A DNA stretch of 14,788 nt from Candidatus Omnitrophota bacterium. GTDB taxonomy: Bacteria; Omnitrophota; Gorgyraeia; Aquiviventales; Aquiviventaceae. The DNA lies in contig JAHFGZ010000011.1 in the NCBI GenBank assembly GCA_023247155.1, positions 1 to 14,788 on the forward strand. Direction: 5' to 3'. Positions 5,608-13,009 of this stretch are shown in pieces; the stretch's first letter is position 1; each line of letters opens with the position of its first letter. The notes beneath the pieces are model-generated. The model made no database searches, was not told where the DNA came from, and saw only the letters and a program-made list of their open reading frames with translations. The translations under genes and the position numbers were made by a program.

Positions 5608-7344
5608 GTGCCGCAACCGGGCACGGCTGCTCAGACGACCTCGTGGGGCCGCCATGCCGGCCTCGTGCGCGGGGCGCTTGAGCGCCTGCGCGCCCAACGG
5701 GTCCTGCCGCGTCTCTGGGAGCGCGACGGTTCGCTCTGGAGCGCCGAGCCGTCCGTCCAGGCCGCGATCCGCAACCGGCTCGGGTGGCTCTCCATCGCCG
5801 GCGTCATGTCGCAGCAGGCGGAGGCGTTGCGCCGCCTCGCGCAGGAGCTCCGCGAGGCCGGCTTCACCCATGCGCTGCTCCTCGGGATGGGCGGCAGCGC
5901 GCTCTTCCCGGAGGTCTGCCGCAAGACGTTCGGCGTCGCGCCCAGCCATCCGGACCTGACCGTCCTGGACACAAGCGACCCCACCGCCATCCGCGCGCAC
6001 AGCCGGCACCCGCTCAAGCACCTCTGCGTCATCGCCTCCAGCAAATCCGGCACGACGAGCGAGACCGCCGCCCTCGCCGCCTATTTCTATGATCTGTTCA
6101 AGCAGGGCGGCCTCGACGCCGGCGCCCACTGCCTGGCCATCACCGACGCGGGAACGCCGCTGGAGCGGCAGGCGAAGACGCTCCGATTCCGGCGCGTCTT
6201 CGCGCACGGCCCCGGCACCGGCGCGGAGGTGGGCGGGCGGTTCTCCGCCTTGACGTATTTCGGCCTGGCGCCCGCGGCGCTCATTGGAGTCGACGTGGCG
6301 CGGCTGCTTGCGCGGGCCGATGCGATGTTCAGGCGCTGCAGCCCGGAGGCGCCGCCGGAGGACAATCCTGCGGCCGAGCTGGGGGCGGCGCTGGGGGCGC
6401 TGGCGCAGGCCGGCGTGGACAAGCTGACCCTCCTGTGCGCGCCCGAGCTGGCCGGGTTCGGGGCCTGGGTGGAGCAGCTCATCGCGGAGAACCTCGGCAA
6501 GCAGGGGAAGGGCATCGTGCCCATCCTCGGCGAGCCGGTGCGCGGGCCATCCGCCTACGCCGCCGACCGCGTCTTTATCGCGCTGGATCTTGCCGCGCGC
6601 CCCGATCCGGAGCTGGAGGTGGCCGCCCAGGCGCTGCGCACGGCCGGGCACCCGGTCGTCCGGAGCCAGTGGCGGGATCCCTACGATGTCGGCGGCGAAG
6701 CGGCCAAGTGGTTCGTGGCGACGGCGATCACCGGCCACCTCATGGGCATCAACGCCTTCGACGAGCCCAACGTCAAGGAGAGCAAGGACCGCACGAAGGC
6801 GCTGCTGGAGCAGTATGCGCGCGAGCGGCGGTTCCCTGAGGAGGCGCCGGCGTGCTCGGACGTGCAGGTGGAGGTGTACGGGGCGGCGGAGGCCGCCGCA
6901 GCCGGCTCGCTGGCGCAGTGCCTGGGCGTGTTCTTCCAGCGCCGCCGCCCCGCCGACTACGTCGCGCTCCTCTCGTTCCTGCCCCGGACCGAGGGGCTCG
7001 ACCGCGCCGCCGTCATCCTGCGCGAGCGCATCGCGGCGCGATCGGGTGCTGCGACGATGCTGGGGTTCGGCCCCCGCTATCTCCATTCGACCGGCCAGCT
7101 CTACAAGGGCGGGCCCGACGGCGGGCTCTTCCTCCTGCTGACGGCCGATGAGCGTGACGACCTGGCAATCCCCGGTGAGCCGCACACCTTCGGCGTCCTC
7201 AAGCGGGCGCAGGCGGTGGGCGATTTCGAGGCCATGCGGCAGCGGGGCCGCCGCATCCTGCGCCTCCACCTGCGCGGCGACCTCGGCCGGGCGATGCGGC
7301 ACCTGGCGCGCGCCCTCGACGAGGCGCTCCGCGCGCCCTCCTGA
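5608..7344 (+). CDS. pgi: Glucose-6-phosphate isomerase, transaldolase-fusion type, stand-alone
   Basis: A 578-residue phosphoglucose isomerase interconverting glucose 6-phosphate and fructose 6-phosphate in the cytoplasm. Two SIS subdomains are visible: GMGGSA (93-98) and SSKSGTTSET (144-153) bind the phosphate, EVGGRFSALT holds Glu207, ENLGKQGKGI holds Glu294, and DEPNVKESKD holds Lys390. The C-terminal block (HSTGQLYKGGPDGG, then TFGVLKRAQAVGDF) is typical of the isomerase half of bifunctional transaldolase/isomerase proteins rather than E. coli-type Pgi. No transaldolase domain is attached or adjacent. The start is GTG 5608, 7 nt after GGGGAGGG (5593-5600). I rank isomerase activity as likely but have not verified every catalytic residue. 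Confidence 0.88.
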   Translation: MPQPGTAAQTTSWGRHAGLVRGALERLRAQRVLPRLWERDGSLWSAEPSVQAAIRNRLGWLSIAGVMSQQAEALRRLAQELREAGFTHALLLGMGGSALFPEVCRKTFGVAPSHPDLTVLDTSDPTAIRAHSRHPLKHLCVIASSKSGTTSETAALAAYFYDLFKQGGLDAGAHCLAITDAGTPLERQAKTLRFRRVFAHGPGTGAEVGGRFSALTYFGLAPAALIGVDVARLLARADAMFRRCSPEAPPEDNPAAELGAALGALAQAGVDKLTLLCAPELAGFGAWVEQLIAENLGKQGKGIVPILGEPVRGPSAYAADRVFIALDLAARPDPELEVAAQALRTAGHPVVRSQWRDPYDVGGEAAKWFVATAITGHLMGINAFDEPNVKESKDRTKALLEQYARERRFPEEAPACSDVQVEVYGAAEAAAAGSLAQCLGVFFQRRRPADYVALLSFLPRTEGLDRAAVILRERIAARSGAATMLGFGPRYLHSTGQLYKGGPDGGLFLLLTADERDDLAIPGEPHTFGVLKRAQAVGDFEAMRQRGRRILRLHLRGDLGRAMRHLARALDEALRAPS

Positions 7345-7347
7345 TAC

Positions 7348-8310
7348 ATGCGCATCTGCTCGCTGCTGCCAAGCGGGACCGAGATCCTGTACGCCCTCGG
7401 CCTCGGCGACCAGGTGGTCGGCGTCTCCCACGAGTGCGATTATCCCCCCGACGCCCAGTCCAAGCCCAAGGTCGTCCGCACGCACATCGAGCAGGAGCGC
7501 GCCTCGAGCGATGAGATTGACCAGGCGGTCCGCCGGTCGCTGGCGCGCGGCGAAAGCCTCTATCAGATCGACGCAGACGCCCTGACTCGCCTCCGCCCGG
7601 ACCTCCTGGTCACCCAGGAGCTGTGCGAGGTGTGCGCGATCGGGGAGCAGCAAGTCTCCGAGGCCCTGCGCCACCTGTCGCACAGGCCTCAAGTGATCTC
7701 GCTCCACCCGCATACGCTTGAAGAACTGCTGGCGGAGATCCCGCTGGTCGGGGAGCGGACCGGGCGCCGCCGCGAGGCCGAGGCGCTGGTGGGCTCGCTC
7801 CGCCGGCGGATCGCGCGGGTCAGGGAGCACCTATTCGGGATCGCGGAGCGGCCGTCCCTCGACTCCGCTCGGGACGGCCGTCCTGAGCCTGTCGAAGGAC
7901 GGCCGCGGGTCGTCTGCCTCGAGTGGCTCAAGCCGCCGATGGCGTCAGGTCACTGGGTGCCGGAGATGGTCGAGCTCGCCGGCGGGACCGAGGCGCTCGG
8001 CCGGGCCGGCCTGCCGTCGCGGTCTGTGACCGGGGAGGAGGTGGCGGCTGCGCGGCCGGAGGTCGTGGTGCTGATGCCCTGCGGGTTTTCCATCGCGCGC
8101 ACGCGCGCGGAGCTGCCGCTCGTGACCAGCCAGCGGTGGTGGCGTGCGCTGCCGGCGGTCCGCACCGGCCGCGTCTTTCTCGTCAACGGGCCGGCCTACT
8201 TCAACCGCTCGGGCCCGCGCCTGGTGGATGGGATCGAGCTCCTGGCCGGCCTGCTCCATCCGGGCCGGTGCGCCGAGCTGGTGCCGGCGGGATCCGCCGA
8301 ACCGCTCTAG
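7348..8310 (+). CDS. Cobalamin-binding-protein-like (BtuF-type) with in-frame repeat insert
   Basis: A 320-residue protein of the ABC substrate-binding family for cobalamin/iron complexes (COG0614 type). Typical features are MRICSLLPSGTEILYALGLG at the start, HECDYPP (about 31-37), VTQELCEVC (about 88-96) and LEWLKPPMASGHWVPEM in the second lobe. There is no signal peptide or lipobox, as in many members of this cytoplasmic-looking subfamily, so a transport role is uncertain. Residues about 170-187 (SLDSARDGRPEPVEGRPR) are encoded by a REP-like palindrome and do not belong to the fold; they fall at the linker between lobes. The ATG lies 3 nt after the isomerase stop with no clear Shine-Dalgarno, implying coupling. 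Confidence 0.8.
   Translation: MRICSLLPSGTEILYALGLGDQVVGVSHECDYPPDAQSKPKVVRTHIEQERASSDEIDQAVRRSLARGESLYQIDADALTRLRPDLLVTQELCEVCAIGEQQVSEALRHLSHRPQVISLHPHTLEELLAEIPLVGERTGRRREAEALVGSLRRRIARVREHLFGIAERPSLDSARDGRPEPVEGRPRVVCLEWLKPPMASGHWVPEMVELAGGTEALGRAGLPSRSVTGEEVAAARPEVVVLMPCGFSIARTRAELPLVTSQRWWRALPAVRTGRVFLVNGPAYFNRSGPRLVDGIELLAGLLHPGRCAELVPAGSAEPL
7848..7906. repeat. REP-like palindromic element inside a coding sequence
   Basis: The 10-bp arms GCGGCCGTCC (7848-7857) and GGACGGCCGC (7897-7906) enclose two alternative hairpins. These are GGCCGTCCC/GGGACGGCC (7850-7858 with 7871-7879) and GGCCGTCCT/AGGACGGCC (7876-7884 with 7896-7904). The left half (7854-7875) matches 3152-3173 at 21 of 22 bases. 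It reads through the host gene without a stop. Confidence 0.88.
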
Positions 8311-8330
8311 CGGGCGTTCCCCCTGTAGGT

Positions 8331-8336
8331 TATAAT
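8331..8336 (+). promoter_or_regulatory. -10 box (TATAAT) ahead of the nuo operon
   Basis: A perfect TATAAT lies 30 nt before the nuoA start, in the 56-nt gap after the previous gene. No good -35 hexamer is seen at 16-18 bp spacing (TAGCGG at 17), so an activator may be needed or this may be coincidental. The predicted start is about 8343, giving a leader of only about 24 nt. Confidence 0.5.
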
Positions 8337-8366
8337 GCAAGAGGAGCCGTTTCCTCGTCGTCCATC

Positions 8367-8735
8367 ATGTCGGACCTCTACTTCCAGCAGTATCTCTTCA
8401 TCGGGGTGCTGACCGCCGTCGCGGTCGCCTTCGGCGTGGCGCCCATCGTCTTGGCCCGGTTCATCGCGCCGCGCAAGCCCGCGCCGTCGAAGCAGGCCCC
8501 CTACGAGTGCGGGATGGAGTCGGCGGGCGATCCCTGGGTCCAGTTCCGCGTGCAGTATTACCTCTACGCCCTGCTCTTCGTCATCTTTGACGTCGAGGTC
8601 GTCTTCATCTATCCGTGGGCGCTCGTCTGGAAGGGGCTGGGGCCGGTCGTGCTCGCCGAGATGGCGCTCTTCCTCGGCATCCTGGCGGTGGCGCTCGCGT
8701 ACGCGTGGAAGAAAGGCGTGCTGGAGTGGGAGTGA
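8367..8735 (+). CDS. nuoA: NADH-quinone oxidoreductase subunit A
   Basis: A 122-residue membrane subunit of respiratory complex I with three predicted transmembrane helices (about 7-28, 65-87, 92-114). The family block APYECGMES (about 47-55), followed by FRVQYYLYALLFVIFDVEVV, is clear. It helps form the quinone-site entrance at the junction of the arms. ATG 8367 is the only reasonable start. The nearest Shine-Dalgarno-like AGGAG (8342-8346) is 20 nt upstream and can pair in a GAGGA/TCCTC hairpin (8341-8345 with 8352-8356), so translation initiation may be weak or unusual. It is the first gene of the complex I operon, and its TGA overlaps the nuoB ATG by one base. Confidence 0.95.
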   Translation: MSDLYFQQYLFIGVLTAVAVAFGVAPIVLARFIAPRKPAPSKQAPYECGMESAGDPWVQFRVQYYLYALLFVIFDVEVVFIYPWALVWKGLGPVVLAEMALFLGILAVALAYAWKKGVLEWE

Positions 8736-9373
8736 TGGCTGTTGACGAGGGGTTGAAGAGCGAGCTCCAGAAGCAGGGCCTCTACGTGACGACGTGGGAC
8801 CAGCTCGTCAACTGGGGCCGGAGCAATTCGATCTGGCCGCTCCAGTTCGGGCTGGCCTGCTGCGCGATCGAGATGATCGCGACCGCGGCCTCGCGCTACG
8901 ACATCGCCCGCTTCGGCTCCGAGATCTTCCGCGCGAGCCCGCGCCAGGCGGACCTCATGATCGTGGCGGGGACGGTCACGAAGAAGATGGCGCCGCAGGT
9001 CGTGCGGCTCTACAACCAGATGGCCGAGCCCAAGTACGTCATCTCCATGGGCGCCTGCGCCACCTCGGGGGGGCCTTTCCACACCGGCTACAACGTGCTG
9101 AAGGGCATCGACCGGTACCTCCCCGTGGACGTGTACATTCCCGGCTGCCCGCCGACGCCCCAGGCGCTCCTCGAAGGCCTCATGCGGCTTCAGGAGCGGA
9201 TCAGGAGCCGCTCGATGGGTCAGGAAGTGGGGGCGAAGGAGGCGGAGTATCCCGTGCCCGCCTTCGGCGCCTCGGGCCTTGAACCCCGCTATAACCCCGG
9301 CGTCTTCCAGCCCCGCAAGCCCTGGCCGGACCCGCCATCCCCGGCCGCGCCGTCCCATGCTGCCGCCTCCTGA
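8735..9373 (+). CDS. nuoB: NADH-quinone oxidoreductase subunit B
   Basis: A 212-residue connecting-module subunit of complex I that carries cluster N2, the last iron-sulfur centre before quinone. The ligands are all visible: the tandem Cys42-Cys43 in GLACCAIEM, Cys108 in GACATSGG and Cys138 in PGCPPTP. The core ends near residue 160; a Pro/Ala-rich tail of about 45 residues follows, longer than in the shortest homologues. Start ATG 8735 overlaps the nuoA stop by one base. Its 3' end overlaps nuoC by 17 nt. Confidence 0.96.
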   Translation: MAVDEGLKSELQKQGLYVTTWDQLVNWGRSNSIWPLQFGLACCAIEMIATAASRYDIARFGSEIFRASPRQADLMIVAGTVTKKMAPQVVRLYNQMAEPKYVISMGACATSGGPFHTGYNVLKGIDRYLPVDVYIPGCPPTPQALLEGLMRLQERIRSRSMGQEVGAKEAEYPVPAFGASGLEPRYNPGVFQPRKPWPDPPSPAAPSHAAAS

Positions 9374-9851
9374 AGAGCTGAAGCGCGCGCTGGAGGAGCT
9401 ACTGCCCGGTGTCTCGCTGACGCTGGAGGGGGCCGTCCTGTTCGTGGAGCCGAAGGACCTCGCCGCCGTGTGCCGCTGCCTGAAGCAGCAGGAGCGGTTC
9501 GGGCTCGACTACCTCGCGAACCTCACCGCAGTGGACTACCCGCCGGACCCCGCCAGCGGAGGGGCAGGCCGCATCGACGTCGTCTACCACCTCTATTCCA
9601 TGGCGCAGAAGCACGGCCCGGTGGCGCTCAAAGTGAAGCTGCCCCGCCAACAGCCCGTCGTGGCGTCGGTCACGCCCATCTGGCGGGGTGCGGAGTTCCA
9701 GGAGCGCGAGGCGTACGACCTCTTCGGCGTGACCTTCGAGGGCCACCCGGACCTGCGCCGGATCCTCATGTGGGACGGGTTCATCGGCCACCCGATGCGC
9801 AAGGACTACGTCCCGGAAGATCAGGACGCCCCGCTGGAGCGGCCGAGCTGA
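9357..9851 (+). CDS. nuoC: NADH-quinone oxidoreductase subunit C
   Basis: A 164-residue peripheral-arm subunit (30-kDa subunit family). The diagnostic block is WRGAEFQEREAYDLFGVTFE with GHPDLRRILMWDGF and HPMRKDY close to the C-terminus. It is a separate protein here, not fused to NuoD as in E. coli. I chose ATG 9357, 17 nt inside nuoB; the frame extends back to 9279, but that stretch is low-complexity shadow of the nuoB tail. The stop overlaps the nuoD start by one base (TGATG). Confidence 0.93.
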   Translation: MLPPPEELKRALEELLPGVSLTLEGAVLFVEPKDLAAVCRCLKQQERFGLDYLANLTAVDYPPDPASGGAGRIDVVYHLYSMAQKHGPVALKVKLPRQQPVVASVTPIWRGAEFQEREAYDLFGVTFEGHPDLRRILMWDGFIGHPMRKDYVPEDQDAPLERPS

Positions 9852-11020
9852 TGAACGCCCGGCCCGGCACCGCCGCAGCCATGACGACGCCGCAAGCCCT
9901 TTCCACCGAGCTGCTGGAAGTTAGCTTGGGCCCCCAACACCCATCCACCCACGGCGTCTTCCGCATGAACGCGACGCTCGACGGCGAGACCGTCGTGAAG
10001 CTCAAGCCGGTGATGGGCTACCTCCACCGCAACCACGAGCAGATCGGCGAGCACACGACCTACATCGCGAGCTTCCCGTTCACCGACCGGCTGGACTACT
10101 TCTGCGCGATGTCCAACAACCTCGGCCTCGCCCTCGCGATCGAGCGGCTGGGCGGCATCCCCGTCTCGGAGCGGGGCGAGTATCTGCGCGTCATCATGGC
10201 GGAGCTCACCCGCCTCGTCAACCACACCGCCGTCACCGGCTTCCTCCTCAACGACATGGGGGCGTTCGGCACGCCGCTCCTCTACGCCTTCCGCGAGCGG
10301 GAGAAGATCCTCGACCTGTTCGAAGAGGCGTCCGGCTCCCGGATGATGTGCAACTACGTCCGGCCCGGCGGGGTGCGGCAGGACGTGCCGCCCGGCTGGC
10401 TGGACCGGGCCCGGGCGCTCGTGCGGAGCTACCCGCCGTTCCTGGACGAGTTCGAGCGGCTGCTGACGGAGAACGAGATCATCCGCCAGCGCGCGCAGCA
10501 GGTCGGCATCCTGTCGAAGGAGCTGGCGGTCAACGCCAGCGTCACCGGGCCGATGCTGCGCGCCTCGGGGGTCAACTACGACATCCGCAAGGTGGACGGC
10601 TACTCCCTCTACCCCCGCTTCGCCTTCAAGGTGCCGCTGGGGACGGTGGGCGACGTGTACGACCGCTACTACGTCCGGATCCTGGAGATGCGCGAGAGCG
10701 TCAAGATCCTGGAGCAGGCGCTGAAGGAGATCTCCGACGCCAGCCCGTCCATCAGCCCGAAGGGGCTGGCGCTCGTGAAGGCGCCGCGGACGTTCCGCCC
10801 GCCGAAAGGGGAAGCGTACGGGCGGATCGAGGCGCCCAAGGGGGAGCTGGGCTTCTACCTCGTGAGCGACGGCACGCCTCAGCCGTACCGCTACCACGTC
10901 CGGGCGCCGAGCTTCATCAACCTGACGGTGCTCGAGGATATGTGCCTCGGCCACAAGGTGGCCGACGTCATCATCATCCTCGGCTCGGTGGACATCGTCA
11001 TGGGCGAGGTGGACCGATGA
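9851..11020 (+). CDS. nuoD: NADH-quinone oxidoreductase subunit D
   Basis: A 389-residue subunit (49-kDa family) that forms the quinone-binding cavity with NuoB. Visible landmarks are GPQHPSTHGVFR (about 27-38), the quinone-site loop MGYLHRNHEQIGE, CNYVRPGGVRQD mid-protein and the C-terminal GSVDIVMGEVDR, which is the canonical ending for this family. Length matches stand-alone NuoD. ATG 9851 overlaps the nuoC stop. A second Met at residue 11 is an alternative start just ahead of the conserved region. nuoE, nuoF and nuoG, which often follow, are absent; a repeat-filled gap comes next. Confidence 0.96.
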   Translation: MNARPGTAAAMTTPQALSTELLEVSLGPQHPSTHGVFRMNATLDGETVVKLKPVMGYLHRNHEQIGEHTTYIASFPFTDRLDYFCAMSNNLGLALAIERLGGIPVSERGEYLRVIMAELTRLVNHTAVTGFLLNDMGAFGTPLLYAFREREKILDLFEEASGSRMMCNYVRPGGVRQDVPPGWLDRARALVRSYPPFLDEFERLLTENEIIRQRAQQVGILSKELAVNASVTGPMLRASGVNYDIRKVDGYSLYPRFAFKVPLGTVGDVYDRYYVRILEMRESVKILEQALKEISDASPSISPKGLALVKAPRTFRPPKGEAYGRIEAPKGELGFYLVSDGTPQPYRYHVRAPSFINLTVLEDMCLGHKVADVIIILGSVDIVMGEVDR

Positions 11021-11028
11021 TCCGAATT

Positions 11029-11109
11029 CGGAATGCGGAGTGTAGAATGCGGAATGAACAGCCCAAGAGCCTGCCCGTCATTCCGCATTCCGCATTCCGC
11101 ATTCCGCAT
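11029..11109. repeat. Heptamer-based palindromic element between nuoD and nuoI
   Basis: Four perfect tandem copies of ATTCCGC (11080-11107) form the right arm. Degenerate GGAATGC-type units form the left arm (11029-11057). The arms pair as a 13-bp perfect stem (11045-11057 with 11078-11090, 20-nt loop), then 5 unpaired bases on each side, then an 11-bp stem (11029-11039 with 11096-11106). It fills most of the 106-nt gap. It is unrelated in sequence to the two REP-like elements. It may act as an mRNA stability or partial attenuation structure within the operon; there is no T tract. Confidence 0.85.
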
Positions 11110-11126
11110 TGCGTTATGGTGTTGCC

Positions 11127-11735
11127 ATGGCTCTAATTGGAAGCGGTGTGCTCCGGGGGATGGGGGTTACCCTGAAAACCTTCATGGAAACGTACCCCTG
11201 GGGGCGGGGGCTGCTGCGCGCGCTGCGCCTGCCGCCGACGAACGGCCTCGTGACGGTCCAGTATCCCGACGTGAAGCAGCAGCACGCCGAGCGGTTCCGC
11301 TACTTCCCGTTCCTCGTCTACGACCAGACGCCGGAGAACCTGCGCTGCGTCGCCTGCAAGATCTGCGAGCAGGAGTGCCCCCCGCAGTGCATCCACATCG
11401 TGGGGCCGGCAAAGGACGCGCAGGGCCGGCCGCTCAAGGCGCACGGCCGGACCTACCCGGTCGCGTTCGACATCGACATGTCCATCTGCATGTCCTGCCG
11501 CATCTGCGTGGACGTCTGCCCCTTCGACGCCATCGAGATGGATAACCAATATGAGCTCTCCGCCTCGGACCGCTTCGACTCCATGGTCTATGACCAGGCG
11601 ACGCTGCTGAAATCCGCGGAGTACTTCCAGCAGATCAAGCCCACGGAGGCGGCCGAGGTGGATGCGCGGCTCGCCGCCAAGGCGAAGAAGGCCGCTGCGC
11701 CGCCGTCGCCACCCCCAACGCCCCCGGCGGCATGA
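11127..11735 (+). CDS. nuoI: NADH-quinone oxidoreductase subunit I
   Basis: A 202-residue ferredoxin-like subunit holding clusters N6a and N6b. Both 4Fe-4S motifs are intact: CVACKICEQECP (Cys74, 77, 80, 84) and CMSCRICVDVCP (Cys121, 124, 127, 131). An N-terminal amphipathic segment is followed by TVQYPD, typical of the family. The last 20 or so residues are Lys/Ala/Pro-rich, a non-conserved tail that makes it longer than the usual 160-180 residues. ATG 11127 is preferred; TTG 11109 and ATG 11160 are in frame. No Shine-Dalgarno precedes 11127, while a TATGGT (11115-11120) lies 6 nt before it. The end overlaps nuoH by 4 nt (ATGA). It lies before nuoH, the reverse of the common H-I order. Confidence 0.94.
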   Translation: MALIGSGVLRGMGVTLKTFMETYPWGRGLLRALRLPPTNGLVTVQYPDVKQQHAERFRYFPFLVYDQTPENLRCVACKICEQECPPQCIHIVGPAKDAQGRPLKAHGRTYPVAFDIDMSICMSCRICVDVCPFDAIEMDNQYELSASDRFDSMVYDQATLLKSAEYFQQIKPTEAAEVDARLAAKAKKAAAPPSPPPTPPAA

Positions 11736-12997
11736 CCCCTTCCCTCGACCAGCTCTTCGTGCAGCTCACCGGCGCCTTCCTCGGCGCGCTCCCAGGGTGG
11801 GCGCGTCCGTGGGTGTCGATCCTGGTGCGGATCGGGGTCATCGCGGCGCTCGCCCCGGTCATCATGATGTACCTCACGTGGATCGAGCGGAAGCTCATCG
11901 CCCGGATGCAGAACCGATTCGGCCCGACCCGCGTGGGGCGCTACGGGCTGCTGCAGCCGCTGGCCGACGGGCTGAAGATGTTGATCAAGGAGGACATCGT
12001 CCCGCAGGGGGCGGATCGGCTGCTCCACCTCGTCGCGCCGATCCTCGCGGTGGTCCCGGCGGTCCTCCTCTTCGCGGTGCTGCCCTTCGGGCGCAACCTC
12101 ATCGCGGCGGACCTCAACGTCGGGCTGCTCTACGTCTTCGCGGTCTCGTCCGTCAGCTCCTACGCGATCTTCATGGGCGGCTGGGCCTCCCGGAGCAAGT
12201 TCTCCATCATCGGGGCGATGCGCTCGGTCGCGCAGATCATCTCCTACGAAGTCCCGGGCGTCCTCTCGGTCGTCGCGGTCATCATGGTCACCGGCACGCT
12301 GTCCATGGCGGGGATCGTCGACGCGCAGGCCGGACGCTGGTTCGTCTTCACCCCGTGGGGGATCGTCGGCTGCCTGCTGTTCTTCCTCAGCGGGGTGGCC
12401 GAGGTCAACCGCACCCCGTTCGACATGCCCGAGGCGGAGTCCGAGCTCGTCGCCGGCTTCCACACCGAGTACAGCGGGATGAAGTTCGCCCTGTGGTACA
12501 TGGCGGAGTTCCTCGAGTCGTTCGCCGTGTGCGCCCTCACGGTGACCTTCTTCCTCGGCGGATGGCAGGGGCCGCCGGTGCCGTTCTGGACGCTGGCCGC
12601 GGCTTTGGCCGTGCTCGTCGGAACGGCCCGGCTGCTCGCGATGCCGGTGCGGCTCCTCGGGGCGGCGGCGATGGCGGGCGCGGGAGCGCTCTGGGGTGCC
12701 GAGCCGATCCCGTCCTGGATCTGGTTCCTCGCCAAGACCTATGCGCTCGTCTTCGTGCTGGTCTGGTTCCGCGGCACGCTGCCGCGCCTGAGGATCGACC
12801 AGCTGATGGGCCTCGCGTGGAAGTTCTTCCTGCCGCTCGGGCTCGTCAATATCCTCGCCGCCGGCCTCTGGGTCATGTGGCCGTTCCCGGCCGGGACCGC
12901 GGCCAGCGCCTTCCTCTTGCTCGTCAGCGGCTGGCTCCTCGTGCGCGCGAACAACCCCTCGCCGCTCCAGCCCCGTTCGTACCTCTTCGCCGACTGA
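11732..12997 (+). CDS. nuoH: NADH-quinone oxidoreductase subunit H (long form)
   Basis: A 421-residue multi-pass membrane subunit that joins the arms and lines the quinone channel. The conserved blocks include TWIERKLIARMQNRFGP (about 49-65), ADGLKMLIKEDIVPQGADR, AMRSVAQIISYEVPG, and AEVNRTPFDMPEAESELVAG followed by the FHTEYSG loop. It is about 80-90 residues longer than E. coli NuoH (325). One extra hydrophobic segment (about residues 285-328) sits before the conserved SWIWFLAKTYALVFVLVW. A further C-terminal transmembrane helix lies at about 390-410. ATG 11732 overlaps the nuoI stop. The stop is followed at once by the ribosome-binding site of the acetate-CoA ligase gene. Confidence 0.95.
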   Translation: MTPSLDQLFVQLTGAFLGALPGWARPWVSILVRIGVIAALAPVIMMYLTWIERKLIARMQNRFGPTRVGRYGLLQPLADGLKMLIKEDIVPQGADRLLHLVAPILAVVPAVLLFAVLPFGRNLIAADLNVGLLYVFAVSSVSSYAIFMGGWASRSKFSIIGAMRSVAQIISYEVPGVLSVVAVIMVTGTLSMAGIVDAQAGRWFVFTPWGIVGCLLFFLSGVAEVNRTPFDMPEAESELVAGFHTEYSGMKFALWYMAEFLESFAVCALTVTFFLGGWQGPPVPFWTLAAALAVLVGTARLLAMPVRLLGAAAMAGAGALWGAEPIPSWIWFLAKTYALVFVLVWFRGTLPRLRIDQLMGLAWKFFLPLGLVNILAAGLWVMWPFPAGTAASAFLLLVSGWLLVRANNPSPLQPRSYLFAD

Positions 12998-13006
12998 AAG
13001 GAGGTG
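12997..13006 (+). promoter_or_regulatory. Strong Shine-Dalgarno site deciding the acsA start
   Basis: AAAGGAGGTG is complementary to the 16S rRNA 3' end over its whole length and begins on the last base of the nuoH stop. It sits 3 nt before ATG 13010, with the AGGAGG core 5 nt away. The in-frame GTG at 13004 lies inside this site and so cannot be the start. Confidence 0.85.
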
Positions 13007-13009
13007 CCG

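Noticed and set aside
7345..7420. Possible cobalamin riboswitch upstream of the BtuF-like gene
   Set aside because: Only 3 nt separate this gene from the preceding one, leaving no room for a leader RNA, and no B12-box-like sequence was seen.
5323..7830. A reverse-strand open frame of 835 codons opposite the isomerase and neighbours
   Set aside because: Its product is Arg/Ala/Gly/Leu-rich with no recognisable domain and lies opposite well-supported genes. Long antisense frames are expected in DNA of this G+C because stop codons are rare.
8302..8313. CCGCT/AGCGG inverted repeat at the end of the cobalamin-binding-protein gene as a terminator
   Set aside because: The stem is only 4-5 bp, the loop is minimal and no T tract follows; it is too weak to call as a rho-independent terminator.
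11080..11107. CRISPR-like array from the tandem ATTCCGC units
   Set aside because: The units are 7 bp with no spacers and form one arm of a hairpin; this is a palindromic repeat, not a CRISPR.
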